Assembly: GCA_031275145.1 (NCBI GenBank)
Contig: JAISPE010000148.1
Span: 1 to 5,137, forward strand
Origin: Prevotellaceae bacterium
Lineage (GTDB): Bacteria > Bacteroidota > Bacteroidia > Bacteroidales > UBA932
Length of the DNA stretch: 5,137 bases
Reading direction: 5' to 3'
Both the position numbers and the translations under genes were made by a program. Shown here in pieces: positions 1 to 5,137 of the stretch (positions are counted from its first letter, which is position 1; every line of letters starts with the position of its first letter). The notes beneath the pieces are model-generated. The model worked only from the letters and a program-made list of their open reading frames with translations, did no database searches and had not been told where the DNA came from.

Positions 1-143
1 AATATCAGATAAAGTCTTCGTAATTTATCCCCATAACTTTTGCCGTAAACTGCCAATTTATCAGCATCTTTCCATGCCGTTATTCCTCTTCTGATTCTGT
101 CGGTGTATTTTATATATGCCCGGGCTCTGGATATTTTCCACAT
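1..143 (-). pseudogene. Partial minus-strand frame, possible galactokinase-like (GHMP kinase) C-terminal fragment
   Basis: On the minus strand an ATG at 143-141 opens a frame of 47 codons that runs off the left edge. A TGA lies four codons upstream in the same frame, so the frame cannot extend further 5'. The peptide contains RARAYIKYTDRI (residues 6-17), RRGITAWKDAD (18-28) and VYGK (32-35). From memory this follows the pattern RAR..(Y)..(E/D)R(V/I)..GI.AW..(G)D....(F/Y)G(K/R) found late in galactokinase-like GHMP kinases, well after their ATP-binding motif. If so, the N-terminal half is missing and the piece is a remnant. After VYGK the resemblance fades (SYGDKLRRLYLI), which could be a frameshift or simple divergence. 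It could also be an unrelated small protein or a chance frame. No promoter is visible upstream of it. Confidence 0.3.
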
Positions 144-197
144 TCTCTGTTTTTTTCACGGTTGAAAAATAAACGACAGGACTGAATGAAGGCTTCA

Positions 198-231
198 CCG
201 GACATCTCTATCGGATATATGCAATGTCCGG
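198..231. repeat. 8-bp perfect inverted repeat
   Basis: CCGGACAT at 198-205 is the exact reverse complement of ATGTCCGG at 224-231, with an 18-base spacer. No T-run follows on the plus strand, so it is not a standard intrinsic terminator. It lies 55 bases upstream of the minus-strand ATG at 143 and about 250 bases upstream of the plus-strand promoter. It could be an operator-like site, a hairpin or the remains of a mobile-element end. Confidence 0.4.
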
Positions 232-371
232 AAACGAATGTATCCCTCAAACAAAGATTTATATAAAAAATTTTTTATCAGTTTGGACCATTTCCGAAAG
301 ATAGACGGTCTTTTTTGGATCAATGCAGGCAAAAGAAACCTCATTCAGAACTTGTCGGAAGAATCAGCGAT

Positions 372-416
372 GAAGCAATCCGCGACCCATCGTCATTGCG
401 AGGAACGAAGCAATCC
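372..416. repeat. Dispersed intergenic repeat copy (CATTGCGAGG...GAAGCAATCC type)
   Basis: Positions 391-416 carry CGTCATTGCGAGG followed by AACGAAGCAATCC. I recognise this from memory as a core that recurs in intergenic repeats of many bacterial genomes. The last ten bases, GAAGCAATCC (407-416), also occur at 372-381, giving a 10-bp direct repeat 35 bases apart. One reading frame through the element gives the peptide RHCEERSNPE, which often appears as a spurious predicted protein. The partner arm that would complete a palindromic form (GGATTGCTTCG...CAATGACG) is not visible, so this is a half-element or a degenerate copy. Confidence 0.6.
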
Positions 417-454
417 AGAAATACACGAGTTTTTTACCACGAAGAACAGTAGGG

Positions 455-486
455 TATGTCTGTATGGAAATTTCTTCTTACATTTG
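455..486 (+). promoter_or_regulatory. Bacteroidota-type promoter for the outer-membrane protein gene
   Basis: TACATTTG at 479-486 matches the Bacteroidota -7 consensus TAnnTTTG exactly. At the expected distance upstream only a weak -33 match is present (TATG at 455-458, spacing 20, against TTTG). Transcription would begin near 490-495, giving a leader of about 20-25 bases before the ATG at 516. This placement rules out the in-frame ATG at 456, which lies upstream of the predicted transcript start. Confidence 0.6.
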
Positions 487-515
487 CAAATATTTTTATT
501 AAAGTTTATAATGTT

Positions 516-2030
516 ATGAAAAAAGTTCTTATATTCTTACTGGTTTTTTGTCTGTACAGACTGGATGCCCAGACTATTGACGATATACTGAGAGTTTCAT
601 ACCAGGATTATGAAGGGACAGCCCGTTTTGCAGCTATGGGCGGCGCTTTCGGCGCACTGGGTGGCGATATTTCAAGTATCAGTATCAATCCTGCCGGCCT
701 TGCTGTTTTCCGGAAATCTCATGTGTCGCTAACTTCATCATTAAACCATATTTATAACAATTCCGGTTATATGGGAGTAAAAACAGGCGATTCGCGTCTG
801 CGTGCGGGAATTTCAAGCGTCGGCGCTGTTTTCAATATTGAAAATCAAACCCCCGTAAAATGGAATTTCGGTATAACATACATGAAAAAAAACAACTTCA
901 ACCGCCGTACAGGCGTCAAAAACACTGTTAATGACCGTTCCATAATCGATTATTTTTCCGATAAGGCAAACGAAGACGTTAATTTTTTTGCTCCCGAATA
1001 TCTCGATCCGCGTAATGCGTTTTACGATTATATACCTCCCGACTGGGACGTTGTCATGGCTTATGACACTTATCTGATTGACTGGGATGCGGATAATAAC
1101 CGCTATTACGGCGCGCTTAATGTTGGCGACCGGGTACATCAGCAGATAAATTCCCTGGAAAGCGGCTCTTCCGGAGAATTGACTTTTGACTTGGCGATAA
1201 ATTACAGCGACAAGTTTTACGCCGGTGTCATGCTTGGAATGACAACACTGAATTACAGACAGGATATTATTTACAGAGAATATGCCCTCGAAGGCAATAC
1301 ATCGGATTTTGACCGGCTTATGTATAACACAAAGCTGAAAATAAGCGGACTCGGCGTAAACTGCAAAATCGGGATTATCTATAAACCCGTTCAGCCGGTG
1401 AGACTGGGTCTCTCATTCCATTCTCCCGACTATTTCAGATACCCTTACAGAAGTAACGACTATGAAGATTATCCGAGTGTTATGGACAATCTGTATACGG
1501 CGTCTATGGAAGTTGACTATAAAAACGCCGGCCCGTATATGTCCGGTCCGGGAGAGGATTTCTATCTGTTTTTTGAAAGAATAAAAACCCCGTACAAAGC
1601 AGTCGGCTCATTCGCTTTGGTGATCGGGAAACTCGGACTTGTAAGTATGGACTGCGAATATGCGGACTATTCGCGAATACGGCTGAAAGGAAGCGCTCCG
1701 ACAGACCGGTTTAATTCCGACATGAAAAAATATTTCAAAAATACGGTCAATCTGCGTTTTGGCACTGAATTACGGGTAAAAAACATTGCATTGCGCGCCG
1801 GATACAGGCACAGTCAAAGTCCGGATAAGGATTACGATCTGTCGCGTAAAACCTATTCTCTGGGACTTGGATACAGGCTGAAACAGTTCAACATAGATTT
1901 GGCTTATGTGCAAACAAATGCAACGGATCATTATACTCATTACGCCGGTGCAAATACAATTATCGAAAATCTCAAAAACAGAAGGCTTTCCCTGACTTTC
2001 GGATGGACATTCGATTCCGATTTTAATTGA
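516..2030 (+). CDS. FadL/OmpP1-family outer-membrane beta-barrel protein
   Basis: The product of 504 residues is predicted to be an outer-membrane barrel that lets hydrophobic or other small ligands cross the outer membrane. The substrate is unknown. Bacteroidota relatives are often labelled 'hemin receptor' without direct proof. Residues 1-18 (MKK, hydrophobic LIFLLVFCLY, then LDA) form a signal peptide with likely cleavage before Q19. Next comes the family's N-terminal signature: GTARFAAMGGAFGALGGD at 34-51 and SINPAGLAVFR at 56-66, where NPAG is typical of FadL-like proteins. The rest is rich in alternating aromatic and polar stretches, as expected of beta strands, and ends in LSLTFGWTF close to the C-terminus. 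The ATG at 516 is chosen over the in-frame ATG at 456 because it starts the signal peptide and lies just downstream of the promoter. The gene appears monocistronic, although no clear terminator follows it. Confidence 0.82.
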   Translation: MKKVLIFLLVFCLYRLDAQTIDDILRVSYQDYEGTARFAAMGGAFGALGGDISSISINPAGLAVFRKSHVSLTSSLNHIYNNSGYMGVKTGDSRLRAGISSVGAVFNIENQTPVKWNFGITYMKKNNFNRRTGVKNTVNDRSIIDYFSDKANEDVNFFAPEYLDPRNAFYDYIPPDWDVVMAYDTYLIDWDADNNRYYGALNVGDRVHQQINSLESGSSGELTFDLAINYSDKFYAGVMLGMTTLNYRQDIIYREYALEGNTSDFDRLMYNTKLKISGLGVNCKIGIIYKPVQPVRLGLSFHSPDYFRYPYRSNDYEDYPSVMDNLYTASMEVDYKNAGPYMSGPGEDFYLFFERIKTPYKAVGSFALVIGKLGLVSMDCEYADYSRIRLKGSAPTDRFNSDMKKYFKNTVNLRFGTELRVKNIALRAGYRHSQSPDKDYDLSRKTYSLGLGYRLKQFNIDLAYVQTNATDHYTHYAGANTIIENLKNRRLSLTFGWTFDSDFN

Positions 2031-2178
2031 GGCCGTTATGACAAACGCGCGCGATTTGATCGTTTATGAGTGAAAATTCTGTAAGTTCTCTACATTTTAT
2101 GATTGCGCAAGCATCCTGTAATTTTTTTTAGTTCTGTAAACTCCGATCAAAGCCGGCGCAAAGCATTGACATTCACAG
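2031..2178. other. Intergenic spacer with three CTGTAA motifs, no gene
   Basis: The spacer holds no plausible reading frame and no strong hairpin terminator for the preceding gene. A T-run lies at 2122-2129, but the only nearby dyad is the short TTGCGCAA palindrome (2103-2110). YYCTGTAA occurs three times: TTCTGTAA at 2077-2084, TCCTGTAA at 2114-2121 and TTCTGTAA at 2132-2139. The meaning of this is unknown. Confidence 0.45.
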
Positions 2179-2214
2179 ATTGAATTTTTTGATACGGGTA
2201 TAAAAAAATTCAAT
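2179..2214. repeat. 12-bp perfect inverted repeat at the SDR promoter, possible operator
   Basis: ATTGAATTTTTT at 2179-2190 is the exact reverse complement of AAAAAATTCAAT at 2203-2214, with a 12-base spacer (GATACGGGTATA). The right arm runs into the predicted -33 region of the SDR promoter. The arm centres are 24 bases apart, roughly two helical turns, which suits a dimeric regulator binding on one face of the DNA. It could instead be a hairpin ending the upstream transcript, since the right arm is A-rich on the plus strand. No regulator gene is adjacent. Confidence 0.5.
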
Positions 2215-2245
2215 TGGCACAATAGAAAAATACACTTTATATTTG
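2213..2245 (+). promoter_or_regulatory. Bacteroidota-type promoter for the SDR-dps unit
   Basis: TATATTTG at 2238-2245 matches the -7 consensus TAnnTTTG exactly. ATTG at 2213-2216 is a three-of-four match to the -33 TTTG element, with a spacing of 21 bases. The transcript would start near 2252, leaving an AT-rich leader of about 30 bases before the ATG at 2284. Confidence 0.65.
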
Positions 2246-2283
2246 CATAAAAAAGTTTAACATTAAAAATTGTATTTAAAATT

Positions 2284-3057
2284 ATGGGAAAAGAGTATGT
2301 AAATTATAATAAGCGTTTTGCGGGAAAAGTCGTCATTGTTACGGGCGCTGCCTCGGGCATAGGACAGGCGACAGCGGCCAAACTTGCGCGTCAGGGGGCT
2401 TCGACAGTCGTTGTTGATATTAACGCCGGGCAAGCGCAGTCCGTTGCCGACGAAATTGTCAGTGCGGGCGGCATCGCCAGGGCGTTTGCGGCCGACGTTA
2501 CCGATCCGAAAGACAATGAGGCGGTGGTTGCCTTTGCCGAAAAGGAATTTGGCGCTTTGCATCTGGCGTTCAACAATGCGGGTATCGGCGGACCTTCGGG
2601 CCTGCTTGCCGATATCGACATCGAAGGCTACCGTAAGGTGATTGAAGTGAATCTGAATGCCGTATTCTACGGAATGCACGCACAGATTCCCGCTATTCTT
2701 CGTGCAGGCGGGGGCGCTATCGTCAATACGGCGTCGATTCTCGGTCTTGTAGGCGAAGCGACAGCTGTCGGTTATGTTACCGCAAAGCATGGCGTTACCG
2801 GACTGACGAAAGCCGCCGCACTCGGTTATGCCGATAAAGGTATCCGTATCAATTCCGTACATCCGGGATATATCGACACTCCGCTGCTCGACAGAATGTC
2901 GAAGGAAACAAAAGACTATCTGGCATCACAGCACGCACAGAGACGTTTCGGCACGTCTGAAGAGGTTGCCGACGCTGTCGCATTCCTGCTTTCCGACCGG
3001 GCATCGTTTGTTTCGGGAGCGCAGTTTGTGGTCGACGGAGGTTATACGGCACATTAA
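2284..3057 (+). CDS. Classical short-chain dehydrogenase/reductase (SDR), probably NAD(H)-dependent
   Basis: The 257-residue product is a cytoplasmic oxidoreductase of the classical SDR family, of normal full length. It should interconvert an alcohol and a carbonyl on a small substrate that the sequence does not reveal. Visible motifs in order are the nucleotide-binding TGAASGIG (20-27), an acidic D45 at the end of the second strand (VVVD, favouring NAD over NADP), DV at 71-72, NNAG (97-100), N123 of the catalytic tetrad, S151 (NTAS), and Y164-x-x-x-K168 (YVTAK). The substrate loop follows HPGYIDTP (193-200), and the C-terminus carries SGAQFVVDGGY, typical of the FabG-like group. All catalytic residues are present. 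The ATG at 2284 is the only reasonable start, since the next Met is residue 131. The gene is rich in Ala and Gly codons, and one 60-base stretch (2461-2520) is 63% G+C. It lies 40 bases upstream of the dps gene and probably shares its transcript. Confidence 0.93.
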   Translation: MGKEYVNYNKRFAGKVVIVTGAASGIGQATAAKLARQGASTVVVDINAGQAQSVADEIVSAGGIARAFAADVTDPKDNEAVVAFAEKEFGALHLAFNNAGIGGPSGLLADIDIEGYRKVIEVNLNAVFYGMHAQIPAILRAGGGAIVNTASILGLVGEATAVGYVTAKHGVTGLTKAAALGYADKGIRINSVHPGYIDTPLLDRMSKETKDYLASQHAQRRFGTSEEVADAVAFLLSDRASFVSGAQFVVDGGYTAH

Positions 3058-3097
3058 AAAATGAATAATTAACAGTTTAATTAAAATTAAAAATATT

Positions 3098-3592
3098 ATG
3101 ACAGTAACGAATTTTACAGGAATCAGAAGAGAGGGAGCAGAAGCAATTGCTTCCGAATTAGGTAAATTACTGGCCGATTTTCAGATTTTTTATGCAAACA
3201 TGCGGGGATTTCACTGGAATATCAAGGGGAAATCGTTTTTCACACTGCATTCGAAGTTTGAAGACCAGTATGATTATCTCGCCGAAAAGGTCGACGAGAT
3301 AGCAGAACGCATTCTTATGCTGGGAGGAACTCCCGAAAACAACTTTTCAGGCTATTTGAAAATATCTTCGATAAAGGAAGTTTCGGGAATAAGTTGTAAA
3401 ACTGAAATATTGAACTCTGTACTGGATTCGTACAGGATAATTATTGCAAAAGAAAGAGCAATAATAAGTCTTGCGAACGAACACAGTGACGAAGCGACGG
3501 CAAGCCTGTTAAGCGATTATCTCAAAGAACAGGAAAAAACGGTCTGGATGCTTGTTGCGTTTCTCGAAGCGCAGTGTAAAGAGTCGAATTAA
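3098..3592 (+). CDS. dps: Dps family DNA-binding ferritin-like protein
   Basis: The 164-residue product belongs to the Dps family, whose members form 12-subunit cages. These oxidise Fe(II), usually with hydrogen peroxide, store the iron and protect DNA in starvation or oxidative stress. The ferroxidase motif set is visible: H39 in RGFHWNIKG (36-44), H51, then D66 and E70 in VDEIAERI (65-72), at the family spacing of H+12, +15 and +19. The residue four after H51 is Glu (E55) where many Dps proteins have Asp. I recall the same Glu in Bacteroides Dps. LADFQIFYANMRG (25-37) and MLGGTPE (74-80) are also typical. The N-terminus is short, with little basic tail, so DNA binding may be weak or use another surface. 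The gene lacks a visible promoter of its own and ends just before a strong terminator, so it is probably the last gene of an SDR-dps transcript. Confidence 0.95.
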   Translation: MTVTNFTGIRREGAEAIASELGKLLADFQIFYANMRGFHWNIKGKSFFTLHSKFEDQYDYLAEKVDEIAERILMLGGTPENNFSGYLKISSIKEVSGISCKTEILNSVLDSYRIIIAKERAIISLANEHSDEATASLLSDYLKEQEKTVWMLVAFLEAQCKESN

Positions 3593-3625
3593 GGTTTCAG
3601 GTTACGAATCGAAGCACATTCTGAG

Positions 3626-3666
3626 GTGGGGTATCCGCGATAAACGGGATACCCCACTGCTTTTTT
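3626..3666 (+). terminator. Intrinsic terminator after dps
   Basis: GTGGGGTATCC (3626-3636) pairs perfectly with GGATACCCCAC (3647-3657) across a 10-base loop. A GC spacer and then six T residues (3661-3666) follow. The stem is 11 bp and GC-rich. It lies 33 bases after the dps stop codon and is oriented to end plus-strand transcription. No A-run precedes the stem, so it should not work on the minus strand. Confidence 0.93.
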
Positions 3667-3781
3667 ATTTTATCGATACAGTCAGGATTGATTTTCATCA
3701 CAGTTTAAACAGGTTAGCGCCGTACATCCGCCAACATTCGGTAAAGTTCGAAACGGCAGCATTTGTATAAGTTACATTAAA

Positions 3782-3814
3782 TTTCATTAAACTGCGAAAT
3801 ATTTTGTACTTTTG
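3782..3814 (+). promoter_or_regulatory. Bacteroidota-type promoter for the CPBP protease gene
   Basis: TACTTTTG at 3807-3814 matches TAnnTTTG exactly. TTTC at 3782-3785 is a three-of-four match to the -33 TTTG, with a spacing of 21 bases. The leader to the ATG at 3863 would be about 40 bases. Two CATTAAA copies, 10 bases apart (3775-3781 and 3785-3791), overlap the -33 region. Confidence 0.6.
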
Positions 3815-3862
3815 CGTTTATTTTGATAAATAGTATTATATAACAATTAATTAAATACAGTC

Positions 3863-4816
3863 ATGCATTATTTGGAAAGCGTTTTAGGTAAAGACAGTTC
3901 ATTCTGGAAATATATTGTTGTAATTGCCGTAACTCTGGTAGCTACATGGATTATTGGAGGCCTATTTTCAGGAATTGTCGTTGTTGTGTATCTGTTGGGC
4001 AAAGGTGGCGATATGTCTCCTGAAATGTTCAGAGATGTAAAAAATCTGTACGATCTGGGATTGCCCGAAAATCTTGTTCTGGTATTGATGCTGTTTCCCT
4101 TCATTGTGAGTATGCTTGTATCCTGGGCGCTTATCAGGAGTATGCACCGGCGAACGTTTTCCATGACGGTCAACGGCAGGGAAAACATTCGCTGGAATCA
4201 TATCGTTTCGGGATTTCTGTTCTGGTTTATATTGCAGCTGGTTTATATTGCAATAAGTTACATCGTCACTCCGGACAATTTCGTTTTGCAGTTCGAGCCC
4301 GACAAGTTCGTTCCACTGCTCGTTATCACGCTGCTGATGATACCGTTTCAGACTACTTACGAGGAATACATCTTCCGCGGATATCTGGCTCAGGGCGTGG
4401 CGGCGTGGACAAAAAGCAGATGGCTGGCGATCTGTATTCCGGGATTGCTGTTCGGGCTGATGCACTTTGCGAACACCGAAGTCGCCGAACATGGCGTCTG
4501 GGTAACGATGCCGCATTATATCATTATCGGACTTGCTTTCGGACTGATCGCCGTTCTTGACGACGGAATCGAACTGCCGATAGGGATGCATCTGGCAAAC
4601 AATCTCTCCATTTGCTGGTTTGTTACGAACAAAACGTCCAGCCTGCGGACTCCGGCAGTTTTCGAGCAGAAAGAAATATTCCACGTCGCCGAAACCGCCG
4701 GTCTGGTGATTGCGATAACGCTGTTTATCCTGTATTTCTACAGAAAATACAAATGGGATTTCAATATCCTGAACCAAAAAATAAAGCCCGAAGAACCGAA
4801 CGAATATAAAATGTAA
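3863..4816 (+). CDS. CPBP-family intramembrane metalloprotease (CAAX/Abi protease-like)
   Basis: The 317-residue product is an inner-membrane protein with about seven hydrophobic segments (near residues 15-45, 70-93, 113-135, 149-163, 185-203, 217-235 and 277-294). It carries the three CPBP motifs. These are EEYIFR (E167, E168, R172), F197-x-x-x-H201 in LFGLMHFAN, and H243-x-x-x-N247 in MHLANN. These residues form the metal-dependent active site in the family, so the enzyme appears intact. Family members cleave prenylated CAAX proteins in eukaryotes. In bacteria they are linked to peptide processing and bacteriocin self-immunity, but most have no known substrate. No bacteriocin-like small gene is visible beside it. 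The C-terminal tail (295-317) is charged and probably cytoplasmic. The gene has its own promoter, follows a terminator, and is separated by only 19 bases from the nuclease gene downstream. Confidence 0.92.
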   Translation: MHYLESVLGKDSSFWKYIVVIAVTLVATWIIGGLFSGIVVVVYLLGKGGDMSPEMFRDVKNLYDLGLPENLVLVLMLFPFIVSMLVSWALIRSMHRRTFSMTVNGRENIRWNHIVSGFLFWFILQLVYIAISYIVTPDNFVLQFEPDKFVPLLVITLLMIPFQTTYEEYIFRGYLAQGVAAWTKSRWLAICIPGLLFGLMHFANTEVAEHGVWVTMPHYIIIGLAFGLIAVLDDGIELPIGMHLANNLSICWFVTNKTSSLRTPAVFEQKEIFHVAETAGLVIAITLFILYFYRKYKWDFNILNQKIKPEEPNEYKM

Positions 4817-4835
4817 ATCACTAAAAACGATAATC

Positions 4836-5137
4836 ATGGAAACAAAAGAAGCAGTTAAAAAATCATGGAAACCGCTTATAATCGCGAATCCGATATACGA
4901 TACGGTGTTTAAACGGCTGATGGAAAATCAGCGGATAGCGAAGTTTTTTCTCAGTACCATACTTGAGCAGCAGATAAAAGATCTGACTGTTCTGCCGCAG
5001 GAGTTCACCTATAAACGCGATAAGACAAAAGATACGGAACGCGGGGAGAAAGAAAAAGAGACGGAGAGTTATTCGGTTTTCCGGCTGGATTTCATGGCAA
5101 CCGTTCGCGATATCGACGGCAGTTTCCGCAAGATACT
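4836..5137 (+). CDS. PD-(D/E)XK nuclease, Rpn/transposase-like family (3' end outside window)
   Basis: An ATG at 4836 opens a frame of 100 complete codons that is still open at the right edge. IIANPIYDTVFKRLMEN (15-31) is the typical N-terminal signature of Bacteroidota proteins annotated as 'PD-(D/E)XK nuclease family transposase' or Rpn-type recombination-promoting nuclease. AKFFLSTILEQQI (35-47) and LPQEFTYK (53-60) follow in the expected order. D85 in VFRLDFMATV (81-90) fits the first catalytic acid. The E/Q-x-K half of the site should lie just past the edge and cannot be checked. Residues 61-78 form a strongly charged Lys/Glu/Asp/Arg linker. Relatives promote RecA-independent recombination or are treated as mobile-element associated, often in many copies per genome. 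It starts 19 bases after the CPBP stop with no promoter between, so read-through is likely. Whether the gene is intact is unknown. Confidence 0.85.
   Translation, partial: METKEAVKKSWKPLIIANPIYDTVFKRLMENQRIAKFFLSTILEQQIKDLTVLPQEFTYKRDKTKDTERGEKEKETESYSVFRLDFMATVRDIDGSFRKI

Larger units (their letters stand above)
144..478. other. Non-coding, repeat-containing spacer
   Basis: About 335 bases separate the minus-strand fragment from the promoter of the outer-membrane protein gene. I see no convincing gene here. A plus-strand frame from 238 to 519 is open for 93 codons, but its middle is the translation of a dispersed repeat (HCEERSNPEI) and its end overlaps the promoter and start of the next gene. 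A minus-strand open stretch at 363-259 has no start codon. The segment does contain an inverted repeat (198-231) and a dispersed-repeat copy (372-416). It may be an erosion zone or an insertion site for small repeats. Confidence 0.6.

Noticed and set aside
238..519. Plus-strand 93-codon open frame
   Set aside because: Its middle (HRHCEERSNPEI) is the known spurious translation of a dispersed repeat, and its end runs through the promoter and start of the next gene. No family is recognisable.
2103..2129. Terminator after the outer-membrane protein gene (TTGCGCAA followed by a T-run)
   Set aside because: The dyad is only an 8-base palindrome with no room for a loop, and it is separated from the T-run by 11 bases. 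It is not a credible intrinsic terminator.
2166..2194. TTGACA (2166-2171) as a sigma-70-like -35 box
   Set aside because: The -10 partner at 17 bases is only TTGATA, and this phylum uses the TTTG / TAnnTTTG promoter type, which is present at 2213-2245.
2263..2862. 199-codon minus-strand frame opposite the SDR gene
   Set aside because: It is a shadow of the GC-rich SDR coding frame. The sense strand has every SDR motif and a promoter.
3552..3770. 72-codon plus-strand frame overlapping the end of dps
   Set aside because: It passes through the dps 3' end and the terminator hairpin, and its translation resembles no family. It is a chance frame.
3968..4837. 289-codon minus-strand frame opposite the CPBP protease gene
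   Set aside because: It is antisense to a gene with clear motifs. The translation is rich in Gln, Arg and His with no recognisable family, as expected from the mirror of a hydrophobic protein's codons.
1..5137. CRISPR array, tRNA, rRNA or complete insertion sequence
   Set aside because: No regularly spaced repeats, tRNA-like cloverleaf, rRNA core sequence or paired terminal inverted repeats flanking a transposase were seen by eye.

Overview
The window looks like chromosomal DNA from a member of the Bacteroidota. Three start codons are preceded by matches to the Bacteroidota -7 promoter element TAnnTTTG, at 479-486, 2238-2245 and 3807-3814. None of the starts has an obvious Shine-Dalgarno sequence, and the leaders are AT-rich. 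The protein families also fit: a FadL/OmpP1-type outer-membrane barrel of the kind often called 'hemin receptor' in this phylum, a Bacteroides-like Dps, and a PD-(D/E)XK 'transposase-family' nuclease of the Bacteroidota type. Species cannot be named from the sequence.

Layout. Positions 1-143 hold the start of a short minus-strand reading frame that leaves the window. It resembles the C-terminal part of galactokinase-like GHMP kinases and may be a remnant. Positions 144-478 hold no convincing gene. They contain an 8-bp inverted repeat and a copy of a 'CATTGCGAGG...GAAGCAATCC' dispersed repeat. A complete outer-membrane protein gene follows at 516-2030, with its promoter just upstream. A 253-base gap with a long inverted repeat and a promoter leads to an SDR oxidoreductase (2284-3057). 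A Dps ferritin-like protein (3098-3592) lies 40 bases downstream of it, and a strong intrinsic terminator (3626-3666) closes the unit. A further promoter precedes a CPBP-family membrane protease (3863-4816). Nineteen bases later a PD-(D/E)XK nuclease gene begins (4836) and is cut by the right edge.

How the genes relate. All five well-supported genes lie on the plus strand. By promoters and terminator they form three units: the outer-membrane protein alone, SDR plus Dps, and CPBP protease plus nuclease. The SDR-Dps pairing could belong to a stress or stationary-phase unit, but only position supports this. The CPBP-nuclease adjacency has no visible promoter or terminator between the genes, so co-transcription is likely, though a shared function is not shown.

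No CRISPR array, tRNA, rRNA, complete insertion sequence or clearly new system is visible. The best leads are the inverted repeat next to the SDR promoter, the repeat-rich left segment with its possible decayed gene, and the protease-nuclease pair.
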